A stretch of DNA of 8,232 nucleotides, taken from Candidatus Aminicenantota bacterium. GTDB taxonomy: Bacteria > Acidobacteriota > Aminicenantia > UBA2199. The DNA is taken from assembly GCA_030671465.1 (NCBI GenBank), contig DAOVIP010000063.1, forward strand, positions 1 through 8,232, read 5' to 3'. Below the pieces are notes generated by a model that was not told where the DNA came from, searched no databases, and saw nothing but the letters and a program-made list of their open reading frames with translations. How positions within the stretch are numbered: position 1 is the stretch's first letter; every line of letters begins with the position of its first letter. The position numbers and the translations under genes are program-made. Shown in pieces: positions 1 through 5,737 of this stretch.

Positions 1-1472
1 TCGCAGATTCCGCAGCCGGTACACAGGTCAGGAATGACATAAATCTGTTTGACTCTTACCTGTTTTCCCCTGAAGTCCCATAGGTCAACCTCCCTGAAGC
101 GGATGGCCTTTTCCGGTACGGGGCAGTGTTCCTCGCAAACCGCACAATTGTAACCGTCGGCATAGGTATAACAGCGGTTTTTGTCGATTACAGCGGTTCC
201 GATTTTAAATGCTTTTTTTTCATTCAGGGTTAGCTTGGAGATGGCCTTGGTGGGACATACCTGGGTACATTTGTGGCATTCATATTCGCAATATCCGGTT
301 TGGGCATTTAAGATGGGTGTCCAGATCCCATCAAAGCCGGTCTGCAAGAGGGCAGGCTGGATGAAATTGGTGGGGCATACCTGAATGCATTCGCTGCAGC
401 GTATGCATTTCTGTAAAAATTCTACTTCCGAAACCGATCCGGGTGGCCGGGTAAAGCCATGGATTTTGATTCCCGATGCCGGTGCAATTCGGGGAAGTGC
501 AGCCACAAAGAGCCCAGAAAGGGCAGAGCCGATGACCTGTCTCCGTCCCAGGTTGATGGGGGTTCGGTTCTCTCTGACGGGAGGATCATATTTTACCCTG
601 ATCTCATCATGGTCACAATCAGTTATGCAATTCATACAGACCAGGCATTCGGATTTCATGTAATCCTGATAAGGGCTTCCGTTGTAGGTGCAATTCCTGG
701 CACATACATTACAGGCCTTGCAGGCTTCCCCGGTTTTGAGGTTTAACAGGCTGAATTTAGCCACCAGGCCGTAAAGGGCTCCCAGAGGACATAGGTAATT
801 GCAGAAGAATCGCCTCTTGTACAGATTCAAGAGGATGATTACCAAAAATATGATTCCGATGATAACCGATTGAACATAGACCCGCTGGCGATTGGTCAAA
901 ATGTTTTTCTTGGAAAAATCATAAAACGGTTTCAGGCCTTTTGAGATGAGGCCCGAATCCAGGGCTCCGGCTTTCAGAGACAGTTCAATGGAATAATTGG
1001 CGGCTGGGGCAATGACTGTGGTAAAACTTCGGGTAAGCAGGGAAAACGGATCCAACCAGCCCCCGATATGGGTGCCCATTAGGGCCAGGACAATCACCAT
1101 GATGAGAATGATGTATTTCAACTTCAACAATTTTTTATCAACCTTTTTTTCCCGGTTGGACTTTCTAAATATCCGGGTAAAAAATTGTTGAATGGCCCCC
1201 ATGGGGCAAACCCAGCCGCAAAAAAACCTGCCGAAAACAAAGGTTAAAAATAGCGGAATCAAAGCCAGTAGGAAGATGAAGGTGATCTGGTGGGTGGCAA
1301 TTACATTCAATATCAGGATCAGGGGGTCAAAATAAAAGAAATAATCGCTGAACTGAAAAGACTGGTTGGCGGTTTGGCCGGTTTTGATGAGCAAGTAGAA
1401 AAAAAGAAAAGTGAACAGGATCTGAGACCCGATTCTGATTCTCTGCCAAATTTTACCTTGTTTTTGGGTCAT
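1..1472 (-). CDS. Membrane-bound polyferredoxin, NapH-NapG-like fusion (C-terminus cut by window edge)
   Basis: 490 residues are visible in one open frame read from the ATG at 1472-1470; the gene runs off the left edge. Hydrophobic segments lie near residues 13-29, 62-81, 120-136 and 200-217. NapH/YccM-type CxxxCP motifs follow the second and fourth (C85/C89 in CGWVCP, C224/C228 in CNYLCP). Two ferredoxin clusters follow (C251-254-257-261 and C276-279-282-286). Next come a twin arginine (R310-R311) and a hydrophobic stretch (313-332) resembling a Tat signal, then further clusters at C356-366, C395-406, C434/443/446/450 (the wide NapG/MauM-like spacing) and C484-487-490, where the window ends. 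The order matches NapH followed by NapG. Inferred role: passing electrons between the quinone pool or cytoplasm and a periplasmic partner. It starts 4 bp after the DUF362 stop, so the two are surely co-transcribed. Partner and substrate are unknown; the domain calls are strong. Confidence 0.9.
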   Translation of the reverse strand, partial: MTQKQGKIWQRIRIGSQILFTFLFFYLLIKTGQTANQSFQFSDYFFYFDPLILILNVIATHQITFIFLLALIPLFLTFVFGRFFCGWVCPMGAIQQFFTRIFRKSNREKKVDKKLLKLKYIILIMVIVLALMGTHIGGWLDPFSLLTRSFTTVIAPAANYSIELSLKAGALDSGLISKGLKPFYDFSKKNILTNRQRVYVQSVIIGIIFLVIILLNLYKRRFFCNYLCPLGALYGLVAKFSLLNLKTGEACKACNVCARNCTYNGSPYQDYMKSECLVCMNCITDCDHDEIRVKYDPPVRENRTPINLGRRQVIGSALSGLFVAALPRIAPASGIKIHGFTRPPGSVSEVEFLQKCIRCSECIQVCPTNFIQPALLQTGFDGIWTPILNAQTGYCEYECHKCTQVCPTKAISKLTLNEKKAFKIGTAVIDKNRCYTYADGYNCAVCEEHCPVPEKAIRFREVDLWDFRGKQVRVKQIYVIPDLCTGCGIC

Positions 1473-1476
1473 GACT

Positions 1477-2367
1477 TCAGACGGAAAGGTTCTTTATTTT
1501 TATTTTGGAGATGTCCAGTTGACCTATTTTTCTTTTGTCCCCCTCCTGGAGAAATGAATATTGCCGGGGATCGGATCCGAATACACTGGCTGCCACCACA
1601 TCCACTTCCATAATATTGGGGGAGGCAATAACGGTCTTTTTCAATTCGACATCACTTAAGCGGCCGCCTACCGGCCCGTTCCGTTTCATGACACGGAAGG
1701 CATCGACAATGGTGAGATGGGTTTTGAATCCATGGGCCAGATCGGCAATGCTGGCACCCATATTGCGATGGAGTTTGCCCCGGCGTCCCCCCAGTATCCC
1801 ATATAGATTTTTCATGCCGATGGTCAGTCCGGCACTGCCATGATGTTTTAGGATGGGAACATTGACAAACTTGTCCACTTCCAGAAAATCTTTATAAACT
1901 GGCCAGCGGGTTACCTGTTCTCCTTTGAAATTGTATATGACCAGCCGGTTTTCATCTGCAAACCGAACCTCGGCTCCGGTTTCCTTGCCCAGGGCCTCGA
2001 TCCCGCTCCTGCGGTAGGTATCGGCTGCCTTATGGCAGGGATGATCCATGATGATAACTTTCCTGGCTCCGGCATTGAATACCTCTTCCACAATGGCTTT
2101 GACCACTTCAGGGTTGGTACAGGCCCCCTGTTCTACGGTTCGGTTCCAGCCAATATTGGGCTTGACCATCACGATGTCTTGTTTGGATACAAATTTTTTC
2201 ATACCGCCCAGTCCCTCGATGACTTTTTTGGTTATCCGATAGGGGGAATCTCCCTGGATTTTCACCACCAGGGATGAATTGGAATTGTTGGCCATGGCCC
2301 GAGCGGATGGAAAGTATAATGAGGAGGAAACGGCTATGGTCTTGAATATAAAATTTCTTCGCTTCAT
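1477..2367 (-). CDS. DUF362 domain protein with Tat-type signal peptide
   Basis: This is a complete 296-residue protein. The N-terminus has a twin-arginine motif (RRNFIF, residues 3-8), a short hydrophobic stretch and an ARAMA sequence near residues 23-27, so Tat export with cleavage around there is likely. The body is DUF362-like: a VMVKPNIGWN segment (67-76), TNPEVVKAIVEE (84-95), an IMDHP stretch (106-110), and the family's conserved PILKHHGSAGLTIGMKNLYG region (171-190). It ends with AxAxVFGxDP-type residues (259-267). The molecular function of DUF362 is not established. It often occurs with ferredoxins, and here it directly precedes a polyferredoxin. Exported position plus that neighbour suggest a periplasmic redox partner or maturation role, which is inference. 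The start is supported by AAGGAG six bases upstream and a good promoter. No cysteine cluster is present, only isolated C83 and C111. Confidence 0.9.
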   Translation of the reverse strand: MKRRNFIFKTIAVSSSLYFPSARAMANNSNSSLVVKIQGDSPYRITKKVIEGLGGMKKFVSKQDIVMVKPNIGWNRTVEQGACTNPEVVKAIVEEVFNAGARKVIIMDHPCHKAADTYRRSGIEALGKETGAEVRFADENRLVIYNFKGEQVTRWPVYKDFLEVDKFVNVPILKHHGSAGLTIGMKNLYGILGGRRGKLHRNMGASIADLAHGFKTHLTIVDAFRVMKRNGPVGGRLSDVELKKTVIASPNIMEVDVVAASVFGSDPRQYSFLQEGDKRKIGQLDISKIKIKNLSV

Positions 2368-2373
2368 ATTGGT

Positions 2374-2379
2374 CTCCTT
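2374..2379 (-). promoter_or_regulatory. Ribosome binding site of the DUF362 gene
   Basis: On the minus strand AAGGAG sits six bases before the ATG at 2367. This strong Shine-Dalgarno match fixes the start codon and contrasts with the absence of such sites in the plus-strand cell-wall operon. Confidence 0.8.
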
Positions 2380-2412
2380 CTTAGTTGATTTCTAAAAAAT
2401 AAATCATACCAA

Positions 2413-2441
2413 ATTATACCTTCCACTACAAATTTTGGCAA
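2413..2441 (-). promoter_or_regulatory. Sigma70-like promoter for the DUF362/polyferredoxin operon
   Basis: Read on the minus strand, TTGCCA (2441-2436) is followed after exactly 17 bp by a perfect TATAAT (2418-2413). Transcription would begin near 2406, giving a leader of about 40 bases before the DUF362 ATG. The -35 box is 10 bp from the -35 box of the divergent tRNA promoter, so the two polymerase sites are back to back. Confidence 0.72.
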
Positions 2442-2449
2442 TATAGTGG
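2423..2449. repeat. Inverted repeat CCACTA-N15-TAGTGG over the minus-strand promoter
   Basis: CCACTA (2423-2428) and TAGTGG (2444-2449) are exact inverted copies whose centres are 21 bp apart, two helical turns. They bracket the -35 box of the minus-strand promoter. The geometry suits a dimeric regulator, but a 6 bp repeat can easily occur by chance in a region this long, so the operator role is tentative. Confidence 0.3.
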
Positions 2450-2451
2450 TA

Positions 2452-2480
2452 TTGACTTTAGGGCTAAAATAGTGTATTTA
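2452..2480 (+). promoter_or_regulatory. Sigma70-like promoter for the tRNA-Val/tRNA-Asp/ssrA cluster
   Basis: TTGACT (2452-2457) and TATTTA (2475-2480) are separated by 17 bp. The predicted transcription start near 2487 lies about 11 bases before tRNA-Val. No other convincing promoter is seen before the tmRNA or the amidase gene, so this one may drive the whole cluster and, by read-through, the cell-wall genes. Confidence 0.65.
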
Positions 2481-2497
2481 TTGAGTTTAAGGTTGTT

Positions 2498-2570
2498 GGG
2501 CGGTTAGCTCAGCTGGTAGAGCATCGGTTTTACACGCCGGTGGCCAGAGGTTCAAGTCCTCTACCGCCCA
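2498..2570 (+). tRNA. tRNA-Val (anticodon UAC)
   Basis: The cloverleaf folds fully: acceptor GGGCGGT/ACCGCCC with discriminator A at 2570, D stem GCTC/GAGC, anticodon stem TCGGT/GCCGG with two G-U pairs at its ends, loop TTTACAC with anticodon TAC at 2531-2533, and T stem AGAGG/CCTCT with loop TTCAAGT. The 3' CCA is not encoded (TGT follows), so it must be added by tRNA nucleotidyltransferase. Confidence 0.96.
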
Positions 2571-2586
2571 TGTCTGGCAACTGGAT

Positions 2587-2664
2587 GGGGTCGTAGTTCA
2601 GTTTGGTTAGAACGCAGGCCTGTCACGCCTGAGGTCGCGAGTTCGAGTCTCGTCGGCCCCGCCA
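2587..2664 (+). tRNA. tRNA-Asp (anticodon GUC)
   Basis: Acceptor GGGGTCG pairs with CGGCCCC (one G-U), D stem GTTC/GAAC, anticodon stem CAGGC/GCCTG, loop CTGTCAC with anticodon GTC at 2622-2624, T stem GCGAG/CTCGT with loop TTCGAGT. The discriminator G at 2661 is followed by CCA (2662-2664) in the DNA, unlike the flanking tRNA-Val and tmRNA. It lies 16 bp after tRNA-Val. Seven T residues follow at once (2665-2671), but no terminator hairpin accompanies them. Confidence 0.96.
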
Positions 2665-2683
2665 TTTTTTTAACCTGCGGTAC

Positions 2684-3025
2684 GGGGGTGAAAAGGGTTC
2701 GACAGTTTTGACGGATTTAAAGTTGCAGGTTGAGCTGAGCAGCTCAAAAAAAGGCTCAACAAAGAAACGCAAACGATTTTGCACTTGCAGCATAATTGAT
2801 ATGTTGCCGTTCTGATTTGCCGTTCCTGCCGGGAATTCAGAGCGTCGCCAAGCAGGATAGTTCCGGAGGAATCCGGCTTATGTTTCTCCGGGGCAAAATT
2901 TTCATGAGCCCCTTTTCAGGTGCTTTTGTTTGTTTTTTGCCTGAAACGGTAATGAAAACAAACTAAGCTTGTAGATACTTTAATGGAGTCATTATTGGAC
3001 GCGGGTTCGATTCCCGCCACCTCCA
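2684..3025 (+). ncRNA. ssrA: Transfer-messenger RNA (tmRNA), one-piece form
   Basis: tmRNA rescues stalled ribosomes by acting first as an alanyl-tRNA and then as a short mRNA that tags the unfinished protein for degradation. The tRNA-like ends pair as GGGGGTG (2684-2690) with CACCTCC (3018-3024), including the G3-U70 pair that alanyl-tRNA synthetase needs; the discriminator is A3025 and CCA is not encoded. The 5' part has the typical GGTTCGACAG stretch. The T arm is GCGGG/CCCGC around TTCGATT (3001-3017). A first pseudoknot fits TTGAGC/GCTCAA (2730-2735, 2742-2747) with TGAGC/GCTCA (2736-2740, 2754-2758). A last H-type pseudoknot fits 2914-2920 with 2940-2946 and 2928-2936 with 2955-2963. 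At about 342 nt it has normal size. Confidence 0.96.
2769..2795 (+). other. tmRNA tag reading frame, peptide ANDFALAA
   Basis: The resume codon GCA at 2769 opens eight codons, Ala-Asn-Asp-Phe-Ala-Leu-Ala-Ala, closed by TAA at 2793-2795. The AND start and the ALAA end are hallmarks of tags recognised by ClpXP-type proteases. The frame starts about ten bases after the first pseudoknot, the usual position. Eight residues is at the short end for these tags. Confidence 0.88.
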
Positions 3026-3054
3026 TATGCCGGTAATATAACCAATTGATTTGT

Positions 3055-4227
3055 ATGAAAAATATAAAACTGCTGCTCTTTGGTCTATTGCTAATCAGCT
3101 GGCAGCTGTTCCCGTTGTCGATTCAAATTCGTTCATTCGATCACGACGGATTTACCCGAATCGTCTTTGAAGGAGATCAAAGTTTTCAGTTCAAAATCAG
3201 GTCTTCAGACTCAAAATTCAGGCTGGAAATAGACAAGAAAGTCCGGGTGGAGAAAGAGTTTATTCAGATCAACAATTCTGATTTACTGGATAAAGTAGTC
3301 TTTCTGGAGGAGAAACGAAAAAGTGTTTTTTCGGTTTTTGGCAAGGGTGGATTTGAAATTAAAAGGCATTTTGTTTTGGAAAGACCTTTCCGGGTGGTTT
3401 TTGACCTGGTCAAATCCGGCCCGGTCCCTGGGGATCAAAAACCACTGAAAATCTCCCATGCAGAAAAATCAGTGGACCGGTTTGAGAAGAACCAGGAATC
3501 GGAGAATGAATTCAAAGCCGGAAAGCAGGGGCAGAAAAAGTTGATCGAGACTATCTGTATTGATCCCGGTCATGGCGGAAGTGATTTCGGAGCCCTGGGG
3601 AAATCCAACCTGAAGGAAAAGGATATCACCCTGAAGGTGGGAAAGAAACTCAAGCAGATTGTCGAATCGAGACTGGGTATCCGTGTGATTCTGACCCGGA
3701 AAATCGATTCCGAAGTGTCTTTAAATTCCAGGGTATCCATTGCCAACAACCAGAAAGCAGATATGTTTATCTCCATTCATGTGAATTCTTCGTTCCGGAA
3801 AGCGGCCCGTGGACCGGAGACCTTCTATGTCAGCCTGAAAGCCACTGATCAGGAATCCTTTGAACTGGCCAGGAAGGAAAACAAATCATTTGATGAAATC
3901 GATCAGAAAGCCGAAAGTGATGACCTGAAGATGATTCTATGGAATATGGCCCAGACCGAATTTATCCGCGAATCCAGTAAACTGGCGGATTTTATCCAGA
4001 GTGAGTTGAATGTACTGATGAATACCATAAACCGGGGGGTCAAGCAAGCCCCGTTTCGGGTATTGATGCGAGCGGCCATGCCAGCTGTTTTAATAGAAGT
4101 TGCCTTTATTTCCAATGCTTATGAAGAAAAGAAACTCACGAATGATTCCTTCCTGGATCGGATTGGCCAATCCATTTACAGTGGTATCTCCAAATTCATT
4201 TATTATCACAACACCATGAATAGATGA
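3055..4227 (+). CDS. N-acetylmuramoyl-L-alanine amidase (AMIN + Amidase_3, AmiC-like)
   Basis: This zinc enzyme cuts the bond between N-acetylmuramic acid and the stem peptide, mainly to split septal peptidoglycan. The 390 residues begin with a Sec-type signal (residues 1-22, no clear AxA site), then a beta-rich AMIN-like domain (about 24-125) and a charged linker (126-165). The Amidase_3 domain follows, with zinc ligands H173 (DPGHGG), E188 (KEKD) and H242 (SIHVN), and catalytic E348 (LIEVAF). A charged, probably helical insertion (about 262-298) sits where AmiA/B/C enzymes carry their inhibitory helix, so activation by a LytM/EnvC-type partner is possible. ATG 3055 is chosen over the in-frame TTG at 3046 because it gives a normal signal peptide. 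There is no Shine-Dalgarno site. The gene lies 29 bp after the tmRNA and overlaps the next gene by ATGA. Confidence 0.93.
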   Translation: MKNIKLLLFGLLLISWQLFPLSIQIRSFDHDGFTRIVFEGDQSFQFKIRSSDSKFRLEIDKKVRVEKEFIQINNSDLLDKVVFLEEKRKSVFSVFGKGGFEIKRHFVLERPFRVVFDLVKSGPVPGDQKPLKISHAEKSVDRFEKNQESENEFKAGKQGQKKLIETICIDPGHGGSDFGALGKSNLKEKDITLKVGKKLKQIVESRLGIRVILTRKIDSEVSLNSRVSIANNQKADMFISIHVNSSFRKAARGPETFYVSLKATDQESFELARKENKSFDEIDQKAESDDLKMILWNMAQTEFIRESSKLADFIQSELNVLMNTINRGVKQAPFRVLMRAAMPAVLIEVAFISNAYEEKKLTNDSFLDRIGQSIYSGISKFIYYHNTMNR

Positions 4228-4802
4228 ACAAGAAATTAATTTACTCGCTGGTGGCCATTGCATTTGTTTTTTTCATTACCTCGCTGATCATATTTCTGAA
4301 ATCAAGAAGTTCTGTGGAACCGAAAGTGGAAAACCCTTCGAAATCCGTTATCCAAACCGAAGTTGATCCGCCTCAGTTATTGAAGGTAAAAATTTTTTAT
4401 TTTACTAACAAATCACGCTATATGAAACCGATGAATTATGAACTTGAGAATTCCCCGATAAAGATTGAGCTGTACAAACGGTTTATTGATCTGATCATTC
4501 AGGAAAAAGAGGACTTCATTACTCCATTACCCCAGGGATTGAGACTGAGAACCCTCTACTACATTGGAAGCAAGAAATTACTGGTTCTGGATTTTAATGA
4601 AAACCTGGTCACCCGGTTCCCCGCCGGTAGTTCCTCGGAACTGGAATTTATTTATTTTATTGTGGACAACATCTGTTTCAACTTCGAAGAGGTTAAAATG
4701 GTAAAATTTTTGATTTCGGGCAATGAGTACAATACCATTTCCGGACACATTGATATTGAAAATCCATTCTATCCTGACTATCGATATTTAAGAATAAACT
4801 AA
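4224..4802 (+). CDS. Membrane-anchored GerMN-domain protein
   Basis: This 192-residue protein has one N-terminal membrane segment (about 7-25) acting as an uncleaved anchor or signal, a short hydrophilic linker (27-50) and a GerMN-like domain (about 52-170). Features pointing to GerMN are the LLKVKIFYF strand, the LPQGLRLRTLYYIGSKKLLV region, the LVLDFNENL strand and the SSSELEFIYFIVDNICFNF helix. GerM of Bacillus works in sporulation, but similar domains occur in non-spore-forming bacteria and are suspected of acting at the cell wall. Its start overlaps the amidase stop (ATGA at 4224-4227), indicating translational coupling and a shared envelope task. There is no evidence here for sporulation. 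The domain assignment is fairly confident; its role is unknown. Confidence 0.8.
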   Translation: MNKKLIYSLVAIAFVFFITSLIIFLKSRSSVEPKVENPSKSVIQTEVDPPQLLKVKIFYFTNKSRYMKPMNYELENSPIKIELYKRFIDLIIQEKEDFITPLPQGLRLRTLYYIGSKKLLVLDFNENLVTRFPAGSSSELEFIYFIVDNICFNFEEVKMVKFLISGNEYNTISGHIDIENPFYPDYRYLRIN

Positions 4803-4812
4803 CCGTTTGCAC

Positions 4813-5607
4813 ATGAACCAGAAAGCCATTGGGGTATTTGATTCCGGAATCGGGGGCTTAACCGTTTATCAGGCATTGAAGGATAAGATGCCAGATGAAA
4901 AGGTGGTTTACCTGGGTGATACGGCCAGGCTTCCCTACGGAACCAAGTCCGCTGAAACCATTATCCGTTATTCAGAGGAGAATGCCGCATTTTTAATGGG
5001 GAAAAAGGTCAAAATCATTGTGATTGCCTGCAATTCTTCATCATCCTATGCCCTGCCTCACCTTCAGAACAAACTGGATATCCCGGTGATCGGGGTCATC
5101 AATCCCGGAGCCGAAGCTGCAGTAAGGGGGGGCGCACAAAAAATAGGGATTATCGGGACCACCGCCACTATTAATTCCAGGGCTTATGAAAAAACGATTA
5201 CCCGACTGAAGCCCGGTCTGAAAATTGTGTCCAGGGATTGTCCGCTTTTTGTTCCCCTGGTTGAAGAGGGATGGCTCGACCATCCGGTGACCAGGCTGGT
5301 GATCGGCGAGTATTTATTGCCGTTGAAAAATCAGGGTATTGAAAAGCTGGTTCTGGGGTGTACCCATTATCCGGTTTTAAAAAAGGTCATATCCGAGGTT
5401 ATCGGTGCCGGGATCGAATTGATTGACTCGGCTCAGACCACCACCGAAAATGTATTTTCAATTCTCACCGAACTCGACTGGCTGAGAAATTCCGGGAAAC
5501 GTTCAGCGGATGAGTTTTATGCCACTGATTTTCCGGAACGTTTTCAGAAAATCGGCGAAATATTTCTAAAACGAAAAATCGTTAAAGTCCAGGCCATCTC
5601 TTTTTGA
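4813..5607 (+). CDS. murI: Glutamate racemase
   Basis: MurI converts L-glutamate to D-glutamate in the cytoplasm for the peptidoglycan stem peptide. The 264-residue length is typical. Key parts are the N-terminal FDSGIGGLTV loop with D10-S11, the YLGDTARLPYGTKS stretch, the two catalytic cysteines C73 (ACNSSS) and C183 (GCTHYP), the INPGAEAAV region and a late IDSAQTT segment. All are intact. The ATG at 4813 is preferred over an in-frame TTG at 4807 because MNQKAIGVFDSG is a normal start for the family. It begins 10 bp after the GerMN stop, so the three genes form one operon for wall synthesis and remodelling. No Shine-Dalgarno sequence is seen, so translation may depend on coupling. Confidence 0.96.
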   Translation: MNQKAIGVFDSGIGGLTVYQALKDKMPDEKVVYLGDTARLPYGTKSAETIIRYSEENAAFLMGKKVKIIVIACNSSSSYALPHLQNKLDIPVIGVINPGAEAAVRGGAQKIGIIGTTATINSRAYEKTITRLKPGLKIVSRDCPLFVPLVEEGWLDHPVTRLVIGEYLLPLKNQGIEKLVLGCTHYPVLKKVISEVIGAGIELIDSAQTTTENVFSILTELDWLRNSGKRSADEFYATDFPERFQKIGEIFLKRKIVKVQAISF

Positions 5608-5652
5608 TTTGGATTTTTAAGATGACCCTCTTCAGGTTTGTCCGGATGTGAT

Positions 5653-5681
5653 TTGTTTTCCAGTTTGAATTATGAGATAAT
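5653..5681 (+). promoter_or_regulatory. Candidate promoter for the acyltransferase genes
   Basis: In the 130 bp between murI and the MBOAT gene, TTGTTT (5653-5658) and GATAAT (5676-5681) stand 17 bp apart. The -10 box differs from consensus at one base, but the -35 box is weak. A start near 5688 would leave a leader of about 50 bases. No rho-independent terminator is seen after murI, so read-through from the wall operon is also possible. Confidence 0.33.
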
Positions 5682-5737
5682 TGACAAATCATTCATTGTA
5701 ATGAAAAACCAAATCCAACTATGAACAGGATATCTGG

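Noticed and set aside
181..1191. Plus-strand open frames opposite the polyferredoxin gene
   Set aside because: They are antisense shadows: the minus-strand frame is continuous over 490 codons with regular cysteine motifs, and the plus-strand products resemble no known family.
2665..2671. Run of seven T residues right after tRNA-Asp as a terminator
   Set aside because: No stable hairpin directly precedes it; the GC-rich bases upstream belong to the tRNA acceptor and T arm, and the tmRNA follows at once.
2684..3025. tmRNA gene as an integration site for a genomic island
   Set aside because: The tmRNA 3' end is followed directly by a housekeeping amidase gene; there is no integrase and no repeated copy of the 3' end in the window.
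3046..3054. Upstream TTG as the amidase start
   Set aside because: It would add only Met-Ile-Cys before a good signal peptide and has no ribosome binding site; ATG 3055 is simpler.
5681..5709. TTGACA at 5681-5686 as a -35 box for the MBOAT gene
   Set aside because: The hexamer is perfect, but the sequence 16-18 bp downstream (around AAAAAC) is not a -10 box, so it is weaker than the pair at 5653-5681.
5606..5715. Inverted repeat GATTTGG (5606-5612) and CCAAATC (5709-5715), extended by T and A runs, spanning the murI-MBOAT gap
   Set aside because: The loop would be close to 100 bases, and a 7 bp match in a gap of this size is expected by chance about half the time. It has neither terminator nor riboswitch character.
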